64,000 nt of DNA from Romanomermis culicivorax (GCA_963922205.1 CAWUHX010000004.1:1178001-1242000); one strand, 5' to 3'. Numbered from the stretch's first letter, positions 11,508 to 23,511 are shown. Numbers and translations are program-made. The notes: generated by a model not told the origin, from the sequence alone.

Positions 11508-13084
11508 TATATAAATAAATATACAAATACAGAATAAACAGTGATGTTTCATTCTATGAATTTAGAGGCAGCAAATGCATTTTCTGATGCCGAAATTCCG
11601 AAAAAATTCTACAAAAACAATACTGACCTTTTTTGCAGACGTTTTTTAAACTAGCCGATCAATTGGTTTTGTTGATTTGAAAAAAATTTCGCCTGTGAGC
11701 TGTTTTCCTTGAAATGCTAAGCGAAATAAAAGTGAAACTTAAAACTCGGACTCGGACCCCGTCCCATGCCTACTAGATATGGGTGTTTTGAAAACTTCAA
11801 AGCTCCAAAAAGTTTACCAGTTTTGTGGCCTTGAGCCGCCACTCTTATTAATATAACATAATCAACAAAAAGGAACTTACAATTTCAATTTCCTCAATTC
11901 ACCGACCTGATCAACGTCCTCAGAGCGCAAATTGTTTGACTGTAACCGGAAGTACTTCAAGTTCACCATTTTGGATAATTCGTTGTACATGAAGCACTGT
12001 CGTAAAAATGGTAGGTGGAAGCGAATTGTTAAGTATTCAATTTGATCATAAAGGGAAAATTTGTCGAAAACTATGCGATATAATGCCACATTAAAAGGCG
12101 ATAAAGGCGACGAATTTTGCGTGACTTTCGAAGTTTTGACACTCAACCTGAAAATTTTGCAAAGAAACGAAATATAAACCATTTATAATTCTTTGATAAG
12201 GTAAATCGGAATCTTTATCGGAGTTAGTGTGGAACCGGCAAATGTTCAAAGTCAAGCTTTTCAAATTTGGCAACCTCATCAACTTTTCGATCAGTTGAGA
12301 ATTTGTATGTGATACGTGATCAATATCCAAACTTTCTAAATTCAAATTAGCATCGAGCAGTGCACACAGTTGTTCATATTTTAGAAAGTTCGTTCTTTCC
12401 CGATATGTGAAATGAGTCAAATTTCTACACGATGATAAACCGATCCATAAATCATCAACTTGATGAATGTGCAATTTCGTCATGGCAGAATGGCCAATAA
12501 TAACTTTATCTATCTTCTGTAGTAACTTACTGTCCAATGATTGATATCTGCTTATATGAGCATTAAGTTGTCGCAAATTTCGAGAATTTTCCACAATACT
12601 CAACGCATTTTCCCAGCCGAGTATTCCAATAAAAGCTGAATCAATGTTCAAAACTGTCAACTTTTCCAAACTAAGAAGAAGAACGAGCAATTTTTCCTTA
12701 AAATCCTCACTTTTAAATGGATTATATGGAAAAGACCGTATTCGTTTCCTAAGCTCAAAAGACATCACGTTGTCCAAATTGTTTAAATAACACACGCCGG
12801 AACAATATGCTTGAATTTTTTCCATAACTTTGATAGAGCAACCAGTAAATATTCGATGAAAATCGACGTATCTCAATCGACGCAACACCGATTGGACGCA
12901 ACTTTTGAAATATGGATTTATTCGCTCCGCTATGCATAATTCTTTGAAATCGAAATATTTTAAGATCTCCATAATAACGAGGATGTCATCCATATTAATG
13001 AAGCGATCAAAGAGATTCTATTAATCTGAACAAAAGAGAACTTTATTTGTGAATGAGAATGACATGAACATAGCGGGTTGGGGG

Positions 13085-14173
13085 CACAGTTTTTTCTGCA
13101 CAGTGCAGACTTTTAAGGCTCCGTGCATAATTGTTTTTTGTTTTCTGCACTGGTGCAGAATTTTTTGAGTAGTGTGTTTGATCACATCGGATACCAAAAA
13201 GATGCATTTTGGTGCATTTTAGAAGGTCATAATCTGAAAAATTTTCGACGCTCTGCCCCGGTTATAACTTTAATAAGCATTATTATTTATTTCCTAGCTC
13301 AGGTGCAGCTTCTAGCATGTCTACCTTCACTTATCATTCAATCTTTAATAGTTTTCATCATCTCAAACATTATCTCATGTTTTAATTGGTAATCTTCAAT
13401 ATTTTATCTTGATATTTAATAGAGATTCACATTTTTTCCTTCCTTGACACTTTTTTTTGAGAAAGATCGATATGTCAAGTCTGTAAACTTGACGAAAAGA
13501 TTATTCCTTCCTCAACGTAAAATCAATCGAAAAGCTTTGTGGGAGTAGTTTTCAGAAATTTCTACTCGTCTTATTCATATCTTTTCGGCCAAGTTCATGA
13601 GAGTTTGTGAATAAATTACTGGTTTTTAAATTTTTTAAATATAAATTATAGAAATTTAGACTTTTAAACACTAAACTCGAATCTAATTCTTGAAATAGAT
13701 GTTTGGAAAATTGATTTTCCAGCATCGCAAAATGTCAATAACCCAAAAAAATTTAAAAAAATGAATATCTTTTTTGAGCCCTGACTTGTTATCGTAGAGG
13801 ACTTGATCATCGATTTCTCATGTGATTTAAGGTCATTATGCTCTTGGATAGTTTGCTGGAAAATTTGTTCCACAATGCTCGTAAATTAGACATCGATCAA
13901 ACTCAAAAATTTCAAATATTTCTCCAATTTCAGTGAACTGAAGGGTCCAAAAACAGCAAAAGGTTTGAAAAAGATCAAAAATAGATAAATGAAGCATCTA
14001 AGAACAGTTTTAAATGAAAAACGACTTCGGGAAATGGGGAAACAAGCTTTGACCCCTTCCCCATTTGGGGACAAGGCGGAATAAACAGTGGTAACAGGAG
14101 AAAACCTCAGTGCAGCAGCTTTTTTTCGATTTTTCTGCACTGAGCAGAAAGCCTGATGCAGAAAAAAATACTG
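13085..14173 (+). mobile_element. Non-autonomous hAT-like element, TGCAG-word copy
   Basis: The left end is CACAGTTTTTTCTGCACAG and the right end TGCAGAAAAAAATACTG. Flanks GTTGGGGG (13077-13084) and GTTGGAGG (14174-14181) match 7 of 8. CTGCA/TGCAG recurs next to T or A runs near both ends. The body block 'AAAAAGATGCATTTTGGTGC' and a degraded hairpin near 13248 align with the 19.3-kb copy. Confidence 0.72.
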
Positions 14174-15981
14174 GTTGGAGGTAGACCCTCCAGTCTGAGA
14201 TCCTGGACACGCACTCACAAAAAAATCCTCAGACACCTCATCCTCAACTTTTTTCACGACAGCTCTTTTGAAGATTTTTATGCATATTTTGTACGAAAAA
14301 CATACTTGCGGAAGTTTTCTTTTTGTTTTTTTGCTTGTTGACCCCCTCCCCCACCCTCCTAGATGAAAAAGTCCGAGGACCCCCCACTGGAAAATTCTTG
14401 CCCTGCACATGCGATGCAGTAGACAGATTGCAAAGTTACAGGAACCGGTGCCATGGTAGCTATGTAACTATACGGCCGGTGCATGAGCTTCTTTTCACAG
14501 ATAATAGAATCTTGGTGAAATGTGTTTCAATACTTCAAAAAATAGCTCATCTTGTTCAAACACTTTAGGTTATTAATGAAAGTAAATAAACTGCACGATT
14601 TTTTGAACAAGAACTTGTGAACTATCATGGTCAGTTTCCCAAATTTACGGTATTTTTCTGTAAAAAGTAGCCAGGTCATTCAAATTGATCTGATGAACCA
14701 TTCATTGATGTCTTAGAACAGTTGGAAGCATAGTATCGCTAGATTTCCTATGTTCAGATTTTTTTATTCCGATTATAGTTGAAATTTTTTTATTCCTTAT
14801 TTTAGCACTTTGCACCAGAAAAAGTTTTGAATTTTTACTTCCTATAAATCACTGGAAAATTAATGTTTGCAATAAATAAAAACATTAGAATTAATTTCGT
14901 TTCGTCAGTACTCTGCAGGAAGCCAATAAATCAAATTTTCACAAAATTCGAGTTCACTATTTTCCAGGTCAACTTGCACATTTCTTTTACATGTAAAAAA
15001 CTACAGAAATTCAAAAATGAACTTTGAATAACTTATATTGTCGAGAGAATAAGAAGTGCTTTATGTATATGACCTTTCTAAATGCTACCAACGATCTGTT
15101 TCTCATCCTGACGCGAAGCCCGAACAAATTCTTTTTGTTTTCATAGTCCCAAATACTGCAAAATGAGTCTCTACAAAAAAAAATTCGGAATAAAAAATCT
15201 AAATTTACAATTTAAAATGATATCATCAACATTCATTGTCTATTTAAGTAGAAAAATTCACGTTGGACACGTCTGAAAGGCTTCAAGACCCGGCATACAT
15301 GTAAGAGTTTCGACCAGTTGGGGGAACATAAACCCAAAATTTTGGGGTAGGGGTCTATAAATTTTTTTCTGCCCAAAAGGGTCATGGGGTCACATTGACC
15401 CCAACGTCTATTGTCTTATGGTACTACAACTTCTGGGCTGACTTTTATGGTTTGAAGCTCCACCAGAGGTAGAGCATGATTAAAAATCAGTTAAAACAAA
15501 TATCAAAGCAATATAATGCTGCCTAATGTCAGAAAACCCATGAAAATCATTCTCCTGGTGGGTGGTATCTAATAAATCTCACGAGTGGCTTTCTAAAAAA
15601 TCTCCACCCTATGGGATTGCAGGATTTGATGGTGACGGAATTGATGCAGTAAAAAAGTTAGAAAAATTTGATAAAATGAGCGTCAAAACTGTCCGACACT
15701 GCCTAAGCTCGGAAAACTGATAAACATCGAGTTTCCGAGGAGCCCACCAAGAAAAACGTCAAACTTTTGATTGTAAACGTTCCGCTTCTAATTAGGTTCA
15801 AGAATCGAATAGAAAGGGCGTCAAAGGTTTCAAATGACGCCGTAACTCAAAAAAACTAACGAATATCAATTTTCGGATCAGCGTAATCAAATGAAACCTT
15901 CAAAAAACTTTCTAAAAGATCTCCGCCTTAAGTGATATAAGCATTTCCAGGTAACAAACGCGATCCACCGTAGGTAAAAAC
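14174..15981. other. No gene seen; repeat-derived sequence with one orphan TIR
   Basis: 14200-14410 resembles sequence at 43.4-43.5 kb and 41.9-42.1 kb, so it is a dispersed repeat. An isolated CATACATGTAA terminus lies at 15294-15304 without a partner. The rest shows no recognisable coding, RNA or repeat structure. Confidence 0.4.
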
Positions 15982-16147
15982 CAGAGGTCAGATTTTTCAG
16001 GTAGGGGTAAAGTCGAAAATTTGCGGGGGTAGTGAAGCTAAATGACCACCAAACATTTTGTCTAGAAAATAGGCAACCAGTGATCAATTTTTAGAACGTA
16101 AGGTCGGGGTAATACCCCCCTCATACCCCTCCCTATGGGGCGGTATG
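15982..16147 (+). mobile_element. hAT-like MITE, CAGAG family
   Basis: The 166-bp unit begins CAGAGGTCAG and ends GGGCGGTATG. The flanking octamer GTAAAAAC is exact at 15974-15981 and 16148-16155. It contains the family marker GGGGTAATACCCC. Related copies are at 16907-17086 (opposite strand), 51380-51560 and, longer, 43500-44512. Confidence 0.8.
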
Positions 16148-16878
16148 GTAAAAACAGTTGAAAAATCGAATAAGACAGGTGTCAATAGGTATCAGCACCG
16201 ACTAAGATCAGAAAATCAAAGGAAGCCAAGTTTTTGAGTGCAGTGCCAAAAAACAAAAAATCCAAATATTTCAAAACCGAAAAAATGTCCGACATTCGTT
16301 GATTACACAGCGAAAAGTGATTCAATTGATTCGCGTTAAAGAGATGGACCAGTGTCTCTGGTTTGCGAATATGTGCATTATATTCGGCGGGTCGACCGAG
16401 TATTTATTTTGCGCCACCGTGACGAAGATGGAAAAAAAATTTTTTTGGCGTCGCCAGAAAAAAAAAATTTGTTTCACATCGTCTTTCAGTGTTATAACAA
16501 ATGAACGACGCTTCCTAATTATTTTATTCAGGAAGGCTGTACCTGATTTAATAAGGTACGATCCTCAATATAACTTTCCACTGTTGGGAGGCTGCAGTGC
16601 GACCCGAAGAAAAAAAAACATTTTTCCCGAACTTTGACGGCTAATTTCACATCCATTTTACATGCAATTGAGAAACTTCAAAAACGTGCGCAACAGATGC
16701 TCGTGCAATGCCTGCCGAGTTAATCCAGTTTGAAAATAGTCCATGTTTTTCGCATGACCCAAGGGTTGAATATCATAAAAAGATTTTGGGAACATTTTGC
16801 TTTTCATCAAATTCATCAAAAAACTGCATACCGTCAACCATTTTTTATAATATGTTGATACTTAAAAGCTTTAAGCAT
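16148..16878. other. No gene recognised; weak open frame
   Basis: A 112-codon plus-strand frame at 16299-16637 and Arg-rich frames around it show no known domain. The local base composition is less AT-biased than the flanks. Nothing can be supported here. Confidence 0.3.
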
Positions 16879-17606
16879 TATAGTCTGTTTTTTTAATGCT
16901 TGTAACCAGACAACCCCATTGGGAGGGGTATGAGGGGGGTATTACCCCTACCTAAAGTCCTAAAAATTGATCACTGACTGCCCAATTTTGAGGCAAAATG
17001 GAGTGTTTAGTGGACATTTAGCTAGACTACCCCCACAAACTTTCAACTTTACCCCTACCTGGAAAATTTGATCTTGGGGACGTATGCTTGTAACCGAAGA
17101 AAGATGAAATGAAGTAACATCGCTTGTTCAATTACCACACGCGCGCACACTATACTGTATTATGGGAAAAAACGCTGCGATTCAAATTTGTCGGGATTGA
17201 AGGCTATTTGTCAGGAAAAAAAGTTGGAAATAAGAAGAAAATTTCCACACATGGTTCTCATTTAATTAAAAAAAATTCAGGAATCAAGATCGTGATACAA
17301 TCGGTGTGCTTTAGAAAGTTCAAATCTCAAAATCCGGCGCATCGCTGGTCATTTGCTTAGCTTTTTCTGCGCAGAGCGAATATTTTTTTTAACCATGCGA
17401 AATTTTCTCGGGACAATTCTCGCAGCGGACGAAAATTATTTTTAAGAGTTATCAAGTTAAGTTGAGAGTTCCATCACGGACAACAGCCGCCGGTTCATCG
17501 ATTCCTGACATACAGTCAATAACGATACTATCTCGGCACGAAATTCTGCATGCGTACTTACTTTCAGCATTTTTGCGTTACAAGCATTTGAAAAAAACAG
17601 ACTATA
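16879..17606 (+). mobile_element. TATAGTCTG-ended element, interrupted by a MITE
   Basis: The left end TATAGTCTGTTTTTTT...ATGCTTGTAAC and right end GTTACAAGCAT...AAAAAAACAGACTATA are inverted repeats. Shorter relatives are at 56017-56273 and 58607-58834. The 16907-17086 MITE is inserted next to the left TIR and duplicated CTTGTAAC. A TA target duplication is likely. Confidence 0.6.
16907..17086 (-). mobile_element. hAT-like MITE, CAGAG family, reverse orientation
   Basis: It is the reverse complement of the 15982-16147 unit over nearly its full length. The flanking octamer CTTGTAAC is exact at 16899-16906 and 17087-17094. Confidence 0.8.
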
Positions 17607-17719
17607 GGTAGAATGAAATTTTGTAACCACGCACTAGAATAACATGGAAAAAATATAAATGAATTGAAACCCGGCACTAAGCGCAGAAGAATATTCACTA
17701 TAAAAAACTTTTGAGGTCT

Positions 17720-18070
17720 TTCCACAAATACGGAAAAAATGTGGGGTGTTGATAGAGAAAAGATTCATTTCGGTGCATTTTAGAAGTCATAAACTCCAAA
17801 TTTCCGGGCGTTTATAACTTTAATAATTATTATAATTTATAACCAAACTCAGGCCCTACTTCTAGCATGTCTACCTCCACTTATGATTCAATCATCTTAA
17901 ATGTATTAGCTCATGTTTTAATTAGTATCAATATTTTATCTTGATATTTATTGAATAATCTACATTCTTCATCAACATATTTTTTAAGAATGATCAACAC
18001 ATCAAAAGCCGTAATTTCTAGAATTGTATTTGAAATATTTTAAAACCAGTAATTTACTTGTAAACTCTTT
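17720..18070 (+). repeat. Old fragment of the 13-kb/19-kb word element
   Basis: It starts in a GTGG/CCAC-type region and follows the body of 19337-21945: 'TTTCGGTGCATTTTAGAAG', then a collapsed hairpin (CCGGGCG), 'TTATAACTTTAATAAT' and 'CTAGCATGTCTACCTCCACTTAT'. No ends are recognisable. Confidence 0.5.
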
Positions 18071-19260
18071 TGATAATAATAATAATAGTAACTTATTAGG
18101 TCGAAAATAAGACGTATAGTAAATATAAAGAATAAATATAGGTGAAATCAATAACAGCTAAAGAAATTAGCGAATTAAGTTACACCTCTTTTTTTCTCTT
18201 GCAGCATTCACAGTACTTTAATCAAGAGAATTCCAAGCCTGGATAACTTGACTAAAGAATTGATATTTCAACAAATCATGGCGATATTTTACAATACACT
18301 AGTTTTAACGAGTTTGTCTGGGCTCAGTGATAATGTTGGTTTGAGAAAACCAAACTTTTGGAATTGCGACCTTTTGGTTTTAGAATGTTTGGTACATCAA
18401 AATAACCAAGTATAAAAAACTGCTGGAAGTTCCCTGTAAGACTAGTTAGGGAGCCTTAAAATGGCAGCTATGGAAGTATTAATCTTATCGGAAGTGTCAT
18501 TATTTTATGCTATAGGAAATCCCTATTTAGCAATAGAAATACAGTAATAGTGGGCACATAAAAAAGGAACCATGAGTGAAGAACACAAGAAAAATAAAAA
18601 TGGAACAGAGCATGCGATATGTAAGGGGCAAATTCAAGGAAAAGAAGAAAAATCACAAATAAAAATAAATATACAATATGCAATGTACGTAACCAAAACT
18701 CAAAATAAATCAACTACAGAAATGTATCAATGCATCACATATATACATATGCACAGAGAAGTTGAAATGACACAATTTTTAAGTATACCGTTTTCGATAA
18801 GAGGGTTTTAAATCGATAGATTATTACATATGTTATCAATATTACAAACTGCAGTTGAAGGTCACTAGACATTTCAGATGTTTCCAAATTTTTGCTTTCC
18901 AAACTTGTCTGCGAGCTATAACTACAGCAAATGGGTCTTATATTATACTATTTTCGCTTGCATGATAGATACATATTTTTGTACGATTTTTCTACTTAGT
19001 AGCGACGTCAAGTCCCATAAAAATGAACCACTCAAAAGCTCCTCTCTTTGTTAACCTACAGTATGCTTAACTTATCTGTATAAAATTTTATTATTGTTGT
19101 CTCATATTTTGAAATTTCGAGCTAAGAAAATTAAAAAGCTGACCGCAACAATAAATTCAGGATATTAAACTCAATCATGTTTTATAACACTTTGATGATG
19201 ATATGGATCAATGGATGTCACCCCGTATGGTCGATTTTGGGTACTGGGTTGGCCAAGTTG
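18071..19260. other. No feature recognised
   Basis: AT-rich sequence without a convincing open frame, inverted end or tandem unit. Confidence 0.3.
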
Positions 19261-20042
19261 GGGGGGTCCCCCCCAACCCCCCCCCAAGTACAGGTATGCC
19301 CCCAACCCCCCCCCCCCCCCAAGTACAGGTATGCCCACTGTTTTTTTTTCCACATTTGCACTATAATGTGGAAAAAAAATCTGGATTGTGGAAAAAATTT
19401 TTGGGGTCTTTCCACAAATGTGGAAGAAAAATTTGGGGTTTTCATATTGAAAAGATGCATTTTGGTGCATTTTAGGAGGTCCAAATCTCGAAATTTTCCG
19501 GCGCTTCGCGCCGGTTATAACTTTAATAATCATTATTATTTATTACCAAGCTCAGGCGCGGCTTTTATCACGTCTACCTTCATTTATCACTTGATCTATA
19601 ATAGTTTTCATCATCTTAAACGTAGTGTCTCATGTTTTAATTGGTAATCTTCAATGTTTTATCATAATATTTAGTGAAGATTCGCATTTTTTCCTTTTGA
19701 GAAAGATCAATACGTCAAGTCTCTATGCTTTATGATGCGATTATTTTTTTGCTAACAAAAAAATTAATTTAAAAAATTCATGGAAATGTCTTTCGGAAAT
19801 TTATACTCTTCTTACTCATATATTTTCGACCAAGTTCATGAGAGTTTACAAATAAATTACAGATTTTAAAATTTTTCAAGTAAAATTCTAGAAATTACGA
19901 CTCTTGAACACAAAATTGGAATCTAATTCTTGAAATAAATGTTCGGAAAATTGATTTTCCAGCATCCCAGAATGACAATATACCCAAAAAATTTTCCGGC
20001 GCTCCGCGCTGGAAAGATTACCATCTTTTTTGGGCTTTCGAT

Positions 20043-21610
20043 CACCGTTTTTTTTTCCTCAAATGGGGTCTTTTGAGGAAAAAAATTTCGAAATGAGGAA
20101 AAAAATTTTGGGTATGGTTCTCATTGAGGAAAAAATTTTGGGGAATTCCAAACCGAAAAGATGCGTTTTGGTGGACTTAAAAGGGTCAAAATCTCAAAAT
20201 TTTCCGGCGCTTCGCGCCGGTCACGGGTACAATCTTGACTATTTTCTATCAGGCGCGGCCATTAGCATATCTACTTCGACTTACTAATTAATGCTCAACA
20301 GTTTCTATCAATCAAGTTAGCTCGTTTCATTTTCTAATCGTTAACAGTCAATTATGTCGCCCAATATTGAGATTTTTCATCAATTTTCTCAATTTTTTCT
20401 CTCGAGATGTTTGGAATTTTTTAAACGTCTGCAACCTGAACTTTTGCGTTTATTGAAGATAGAAATTGAAGACATCATTCTAGACTGCGATTTTAGAACT
20501 TCTGTGTATGAATATCTGTTGGAGAGATTTATTTTCCAGCGTTTTAGAATATAAAAACTGAAAAATTTTCCCGGCGCTTCGCGCCGGAATGGGAAACAAA
20601 TTATACTTCATGAGTCGGATTTTAGTTTATTTCCCAACGTTGTGAAGTTTCAATTTCCAGCGTTGTAGAAAGTGAAAATCCAAAAATTTTTCCGGCGCTC
20701 CGCGCCGGACCAAGAACTAAATAATATTAGATGATTCTTGATATATTCATTTTTGCAAAACTTCTGACCAATTTGATAAAATTTCCAAATCATTTTGAAA
20801 GAAAAGAAAGAAATTTATTAAATGCGAATAAATACACGAGTAAATGCAACTAATACAGAAAAGCTCATGGACGTGACAAAAGCACGTGCGAATTGAGCTT
20901 TAAAAAACGACTCAATTTAGACCGAAAACAGGGCATGTTGTTTGAATGAATGATATCATTGGGTAGGGAATTCCAAACATCAATATTTCGCGAGCAAAAA
21001 TCATGTTTTAAAGCGTTAGAGTTATGTTTCGATTTATACAATTTAAATAAGTTAGACGCGCGATAATTGAATGGACTCAAAGTGAAAAATAAGTCGGCTG
21101 GAATAACTTTAAATTTCAAAATTAAGAACATGTAAGATAGGTCGATACACGTACGTCTAAATTCAAGGTCATCAAGGCCAGATTTGTTGAGGCGCTCTTT
21201 ATAGCTTAAATCTTTATATCCAAAAAGTCTTTTTGTAAACCTTCGTTGAACTTTTTCTACCAATTTAGTATTTTCTAGAGCCATAGAAATGTTAATAGCG
21301 GATAACTTCCTGAGATCTTTATCGTTATTCGTTAACATGCTTCACCCGCTCCTGTAGAACACCAATATATTCTTCATGAGCTCATGTTGGCTAATATAAC
21401 TAGAATTTTATCAATTTTTTTCTCATTTTTGCAGGTTTCTGACTCCAAATACAAAAAAATGCATGGGTATGCTCCTAAAATGCATAAAAAAGCATCCGTA
21501 GCCACATTATAAGCGTTTTTAAAAATGTGGAAAATTTTTGGAAAATGAGGAAAAAAATTTTGGGTCCGGTTCTCATGTGGAAAAAATCTTCGAGGAAAAA
21601 AAAAACGGTG
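20043..21610 (+). mobile_element. CACCG-ended GAGG-word element, long copy carrying a LINE remnant
   Basis: The ends are CACCGTTTTTTTTTCCTC and GAGGAAAAAAAAAACGGTG. The target duplication CTTTCGAT is exact at 20035-20042 and 21611-21618. It is nearly collinear with 6734-7760 except for about 540 bp (20737-21283) absent there. Hairpins of the form CCGGCGC-NNN-GCGCCGG lie at 20204-20220, 20571-20587 and 20692-20708. Confidence 0.85.
20865..21338 (-). pseudogene. C-terminal fragment of a non-LTR retrotransposon reverse transcriptase
   Basis: The 157-codon frame reads VEKVQRRFTKRLFG, then LSYKERLNKSGLDDLEFRR, then CSRNIDVWNSLPNDIIHS. This is the usual tail downstream of the RT domain in Jockey/CR1/RTE-like LINEs, where 'VQRRFTKRL', 'LxxLExRR' and 'WNSLP' recur. 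RT catalytic motifs are absent and there is no genuine start. It lies inside the DNA element at 20043-21610, which may have captured it, or it may have been an insertion into an older copy. Confidence 0.7.
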
Positions 21611-21999
21611 CTTTCGATGGTCATCATAGAGGGCTTGACTATTGATTTCTTGTGTAATTCAAGTCAATTGCTCTAGTTTTCTAGAAAATTTGTTCAACAA
21701 TGCTTGTAGATTAGGCTTTTAAGTCGAACATTTCAATTTTTTCTTCAATTTTAATGAATTAACTTCTCTAAAAACACCAGAAGGCTTGAAAAAGCTCAAA
21801 AACAGTGCGATAAAGCGTCTGTGAGCAATTTTAAGCCAAAAAACGAGGATTTTAAGACGAAAAAAAAATTTTTTCCCTATGTGGAAAAAAAATTTGACCC
21901 CTTTTCACATTTGTGGAAAAAAGTTCGTGGAAAAAAAAAAACAGTGGATGCCCCAACTGGTCGGAGGTCTTACAGGTATGTTCTTAGGTTTAGGTTAAG

Positions 22000-22903
22000 G
22001 CTTAGGCTCGTACTCACGGTTAAGAAGGAGTAGACTATAATTTTCGACCAATCAAATTGAAGGTATAAAATTTTTTGAATAATCAAATTTATGACAGATT
22101 TCGCTCCGCAATGCTCTGTGGAAAAACAGTGCGCCGGCCCGGCCGCCGCGATGTTAAAATTCAAACCTACAGTAATTGTTATCGACCGTGAATTCAGCAC
22201 AACAAACTGCAAAACTTCTTAGTCGGAACTGCTTGCCGATACCCCGTCCGGGTTCTGCTAATTTCAAACGTGCAAAAAAGGGTTGATAAAAAACTAATAT
22301 GTTACACTTTTTTTACTTGATGTTCTATAGCATATGTGTCTTTAAAACATTACAGCTGGGTTCGGTTACTATTAACATCTCAACATGCATGTTTTTTGTT
22401 TCTTTTTTCGTTTATTGACTCATTACCCTTTTAGATTCTTCTTACTTTGAGGCACTTTTTGTTCTTTCTGTTTCTCAGGTTGTGTACTTTTTTTCTATCT
22501 TTTACCTACTTTTTATTGAACTATTCCTTTCTTTATTATTACCCTTTTTTCTGCGTTTACTGCTTAATTATTTTATTTATTTCATTTGCTCATTTCATTC
22601 TGTTTTATTTAATGCATTAATTTGATTTTTTTGCATTGAAGCTTCCTACGAGACAATGAACTTTTATTAAATGATTAAATTAATTAAATTCTTCAGACCG
22701 ATATTTTTTGTGACTTTGGAATGGTCTGTTCGTAAATAACTGCCGCATGCAGCACAAAAGCATGTGAAACTAGATGGCCAATGTACATAAAAATAGCAGA
22801 AGCGATTCTAATATACCTACCTAATTTGCATATTCATTATAAAATGATGTACACTAACGCATCGAACTTCTTACTATTCACCGTATAGAGATTTGCTCGT
22901 TTG
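22000..22903. other. No gene seen; pyrimidine-rich tract before the LTR element
   Basis: 22,380-22,620 is strongly T/C-rich on this strand. No ORF, inverted end or tandem array was recognised. 22904-22907 (AGAA) is the left target-site duplication of the LTR element. Confidence 0.35.
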
Positions 22904-23101
22904 AGAATGTCACGTGCCGCTCAATTCTCCAACGTCACGTGATCCTGATCATGTCGACATTTCGTTATTTTTCATGTTTTGTTTATTACTCGAACATGCT
23001 TCTGTTTATTTCATTTTTACACATGCATTTTACGTTCGTTTTTATAATTTTCATGCATTTCTATGTTTCGTTTTGTTGCATTTTTATTTCTTTACAAACG
23101 C

Positions 23102-23434
23102 GGGCTACAGTAGGCCCTTTAGCTAAAAACTTCCGCCAGTCGTGCTCCACGAGCACATGGCTATTTTTGGTGCGCTCACGCACCTCTTATCATCAAAAAT
23201 TAGCGTCGTTTTTGTTACGCAAAACGACTAGCTAAGAAGTTTTAGCTAAAGACGTTCATATGCTTAGCATAGGCACTGCAGCCGGCCTCAGTGCTAAACG
23301 CATGTGAATGAAAAATGTCTATGTGCTCATAGGCATCTTCTGCATCGCGTCTAGCTGCAGAAGTTAGCTTGAGCGCCGAGAAACTCCGCCCAAGCTGCAG
23401 CTGTAGCCAAACATGTCCTTAAAAGGACATGTTT
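23102..23434 (+). promoter_or_regulatory. Dense run of stem-loops in the LTR, first part enclosed by a 16-bp stem
   Basis: An outer stem pairs 23117-23133 (CTTTAGCTAAAAACTTC) with 23236-23251 (GAAGTTTTAGCTAAAG) with one bulged A. Inside are perfect hairpins GTGCTC-CAC-GAGCAC (23142-23156), GGTGCG-CTCA-CGCACC (23169-23184) and GTCGTTTT-8 nt-AAAACGAC (23205-23228), giving a cloverleaf-like fold. Downstream come GCACTG/CAGTGC (23273-23294), CTTCTGCA/TGCAGAAG (23337-23363), AGCTTG/CAAGCT (23366-23396) and AAACATGTCCTT-AA-AAGGACATGTTT (23409-23434). Both LTRs share it. Its position fits a structured R/leader RNA, but transcription was not shown and no known RNA family was recognised. Confidence 0.7.
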
Positions 23435-23511
23435 CTTTAGTTTTTCGCTCATTCTTGGGTTCACCAAGCTCCGATTCGGTTGTTGTAACTTCGCGTCCGC
23501 CGCTCTGCTCA

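Larger units (their letters stand above)
9419..12993 (-). pseudogene. F-box/LRR-like protein, copy B; two exons, two frameshifts
   Basis: Exon 1 is 12993-11881 and exon 2 is 9900-9419. The splice sites are AATT|GTAAGTTCC and TTTCTTCTTAG|TGTGCG, and the codon phase matches across the junction. The start MDDILVIMEILKYFDFKELC aligns with copy A. The leucine-rich body continues through exon 2 (PNLRQLCIRNEVYNLLL) to a stop at 9419. Reading stops early near 12091 because about 18 residues present in copy C are missing and the frame shifts. A second +1 shift lies near 9663. Unless these are sequencing errors the gene is dead or truncated to about 300 residues. The intron carries two DNA elements (9966-10551 and 10808-11507). 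Confidence 0.72.
19337..21945 (+). mobile_element. Non-autonomous hAT-like element, GTGG-word copy, with nested insertion
   Basis: The left end is ACTGTTTTTTTTTCCAC and the right end GTGGAAAAAAAAAAACAGT. Flanks GTATGCCC (19329-19336) and GGATGCCC (21946-21953) match 7 of 8. GTGG plus an A-run recurs near both ends. It holds the hairpin CCGGCGCTTCGCGCCGG at 19498-19514. The 20043-21610 element is inserted inside, so the host element is about 1.04 kb. It sits in CATACCTGTAA-family sequence. Confidence 0.72.

Noticed and set aside
15294..15420. Complete CATACATGTAA element
   Set aside because: Only the left end is present; no right TIR or matching octamer was found downstream.
16299..16637. 112-codon ORF as a gene
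   Set aside because: There is no domain, no splice signals, and poly-Lys/Arg runs from A tracts; it sits inside repeat-rich DNA.
22914..23235. ORFs of 70 and 98 codons in both LTRs
   Set aside because: They lie across the hairpin run and T-rich tract and have no domain. Identity between the LTRs explains their recurrence.
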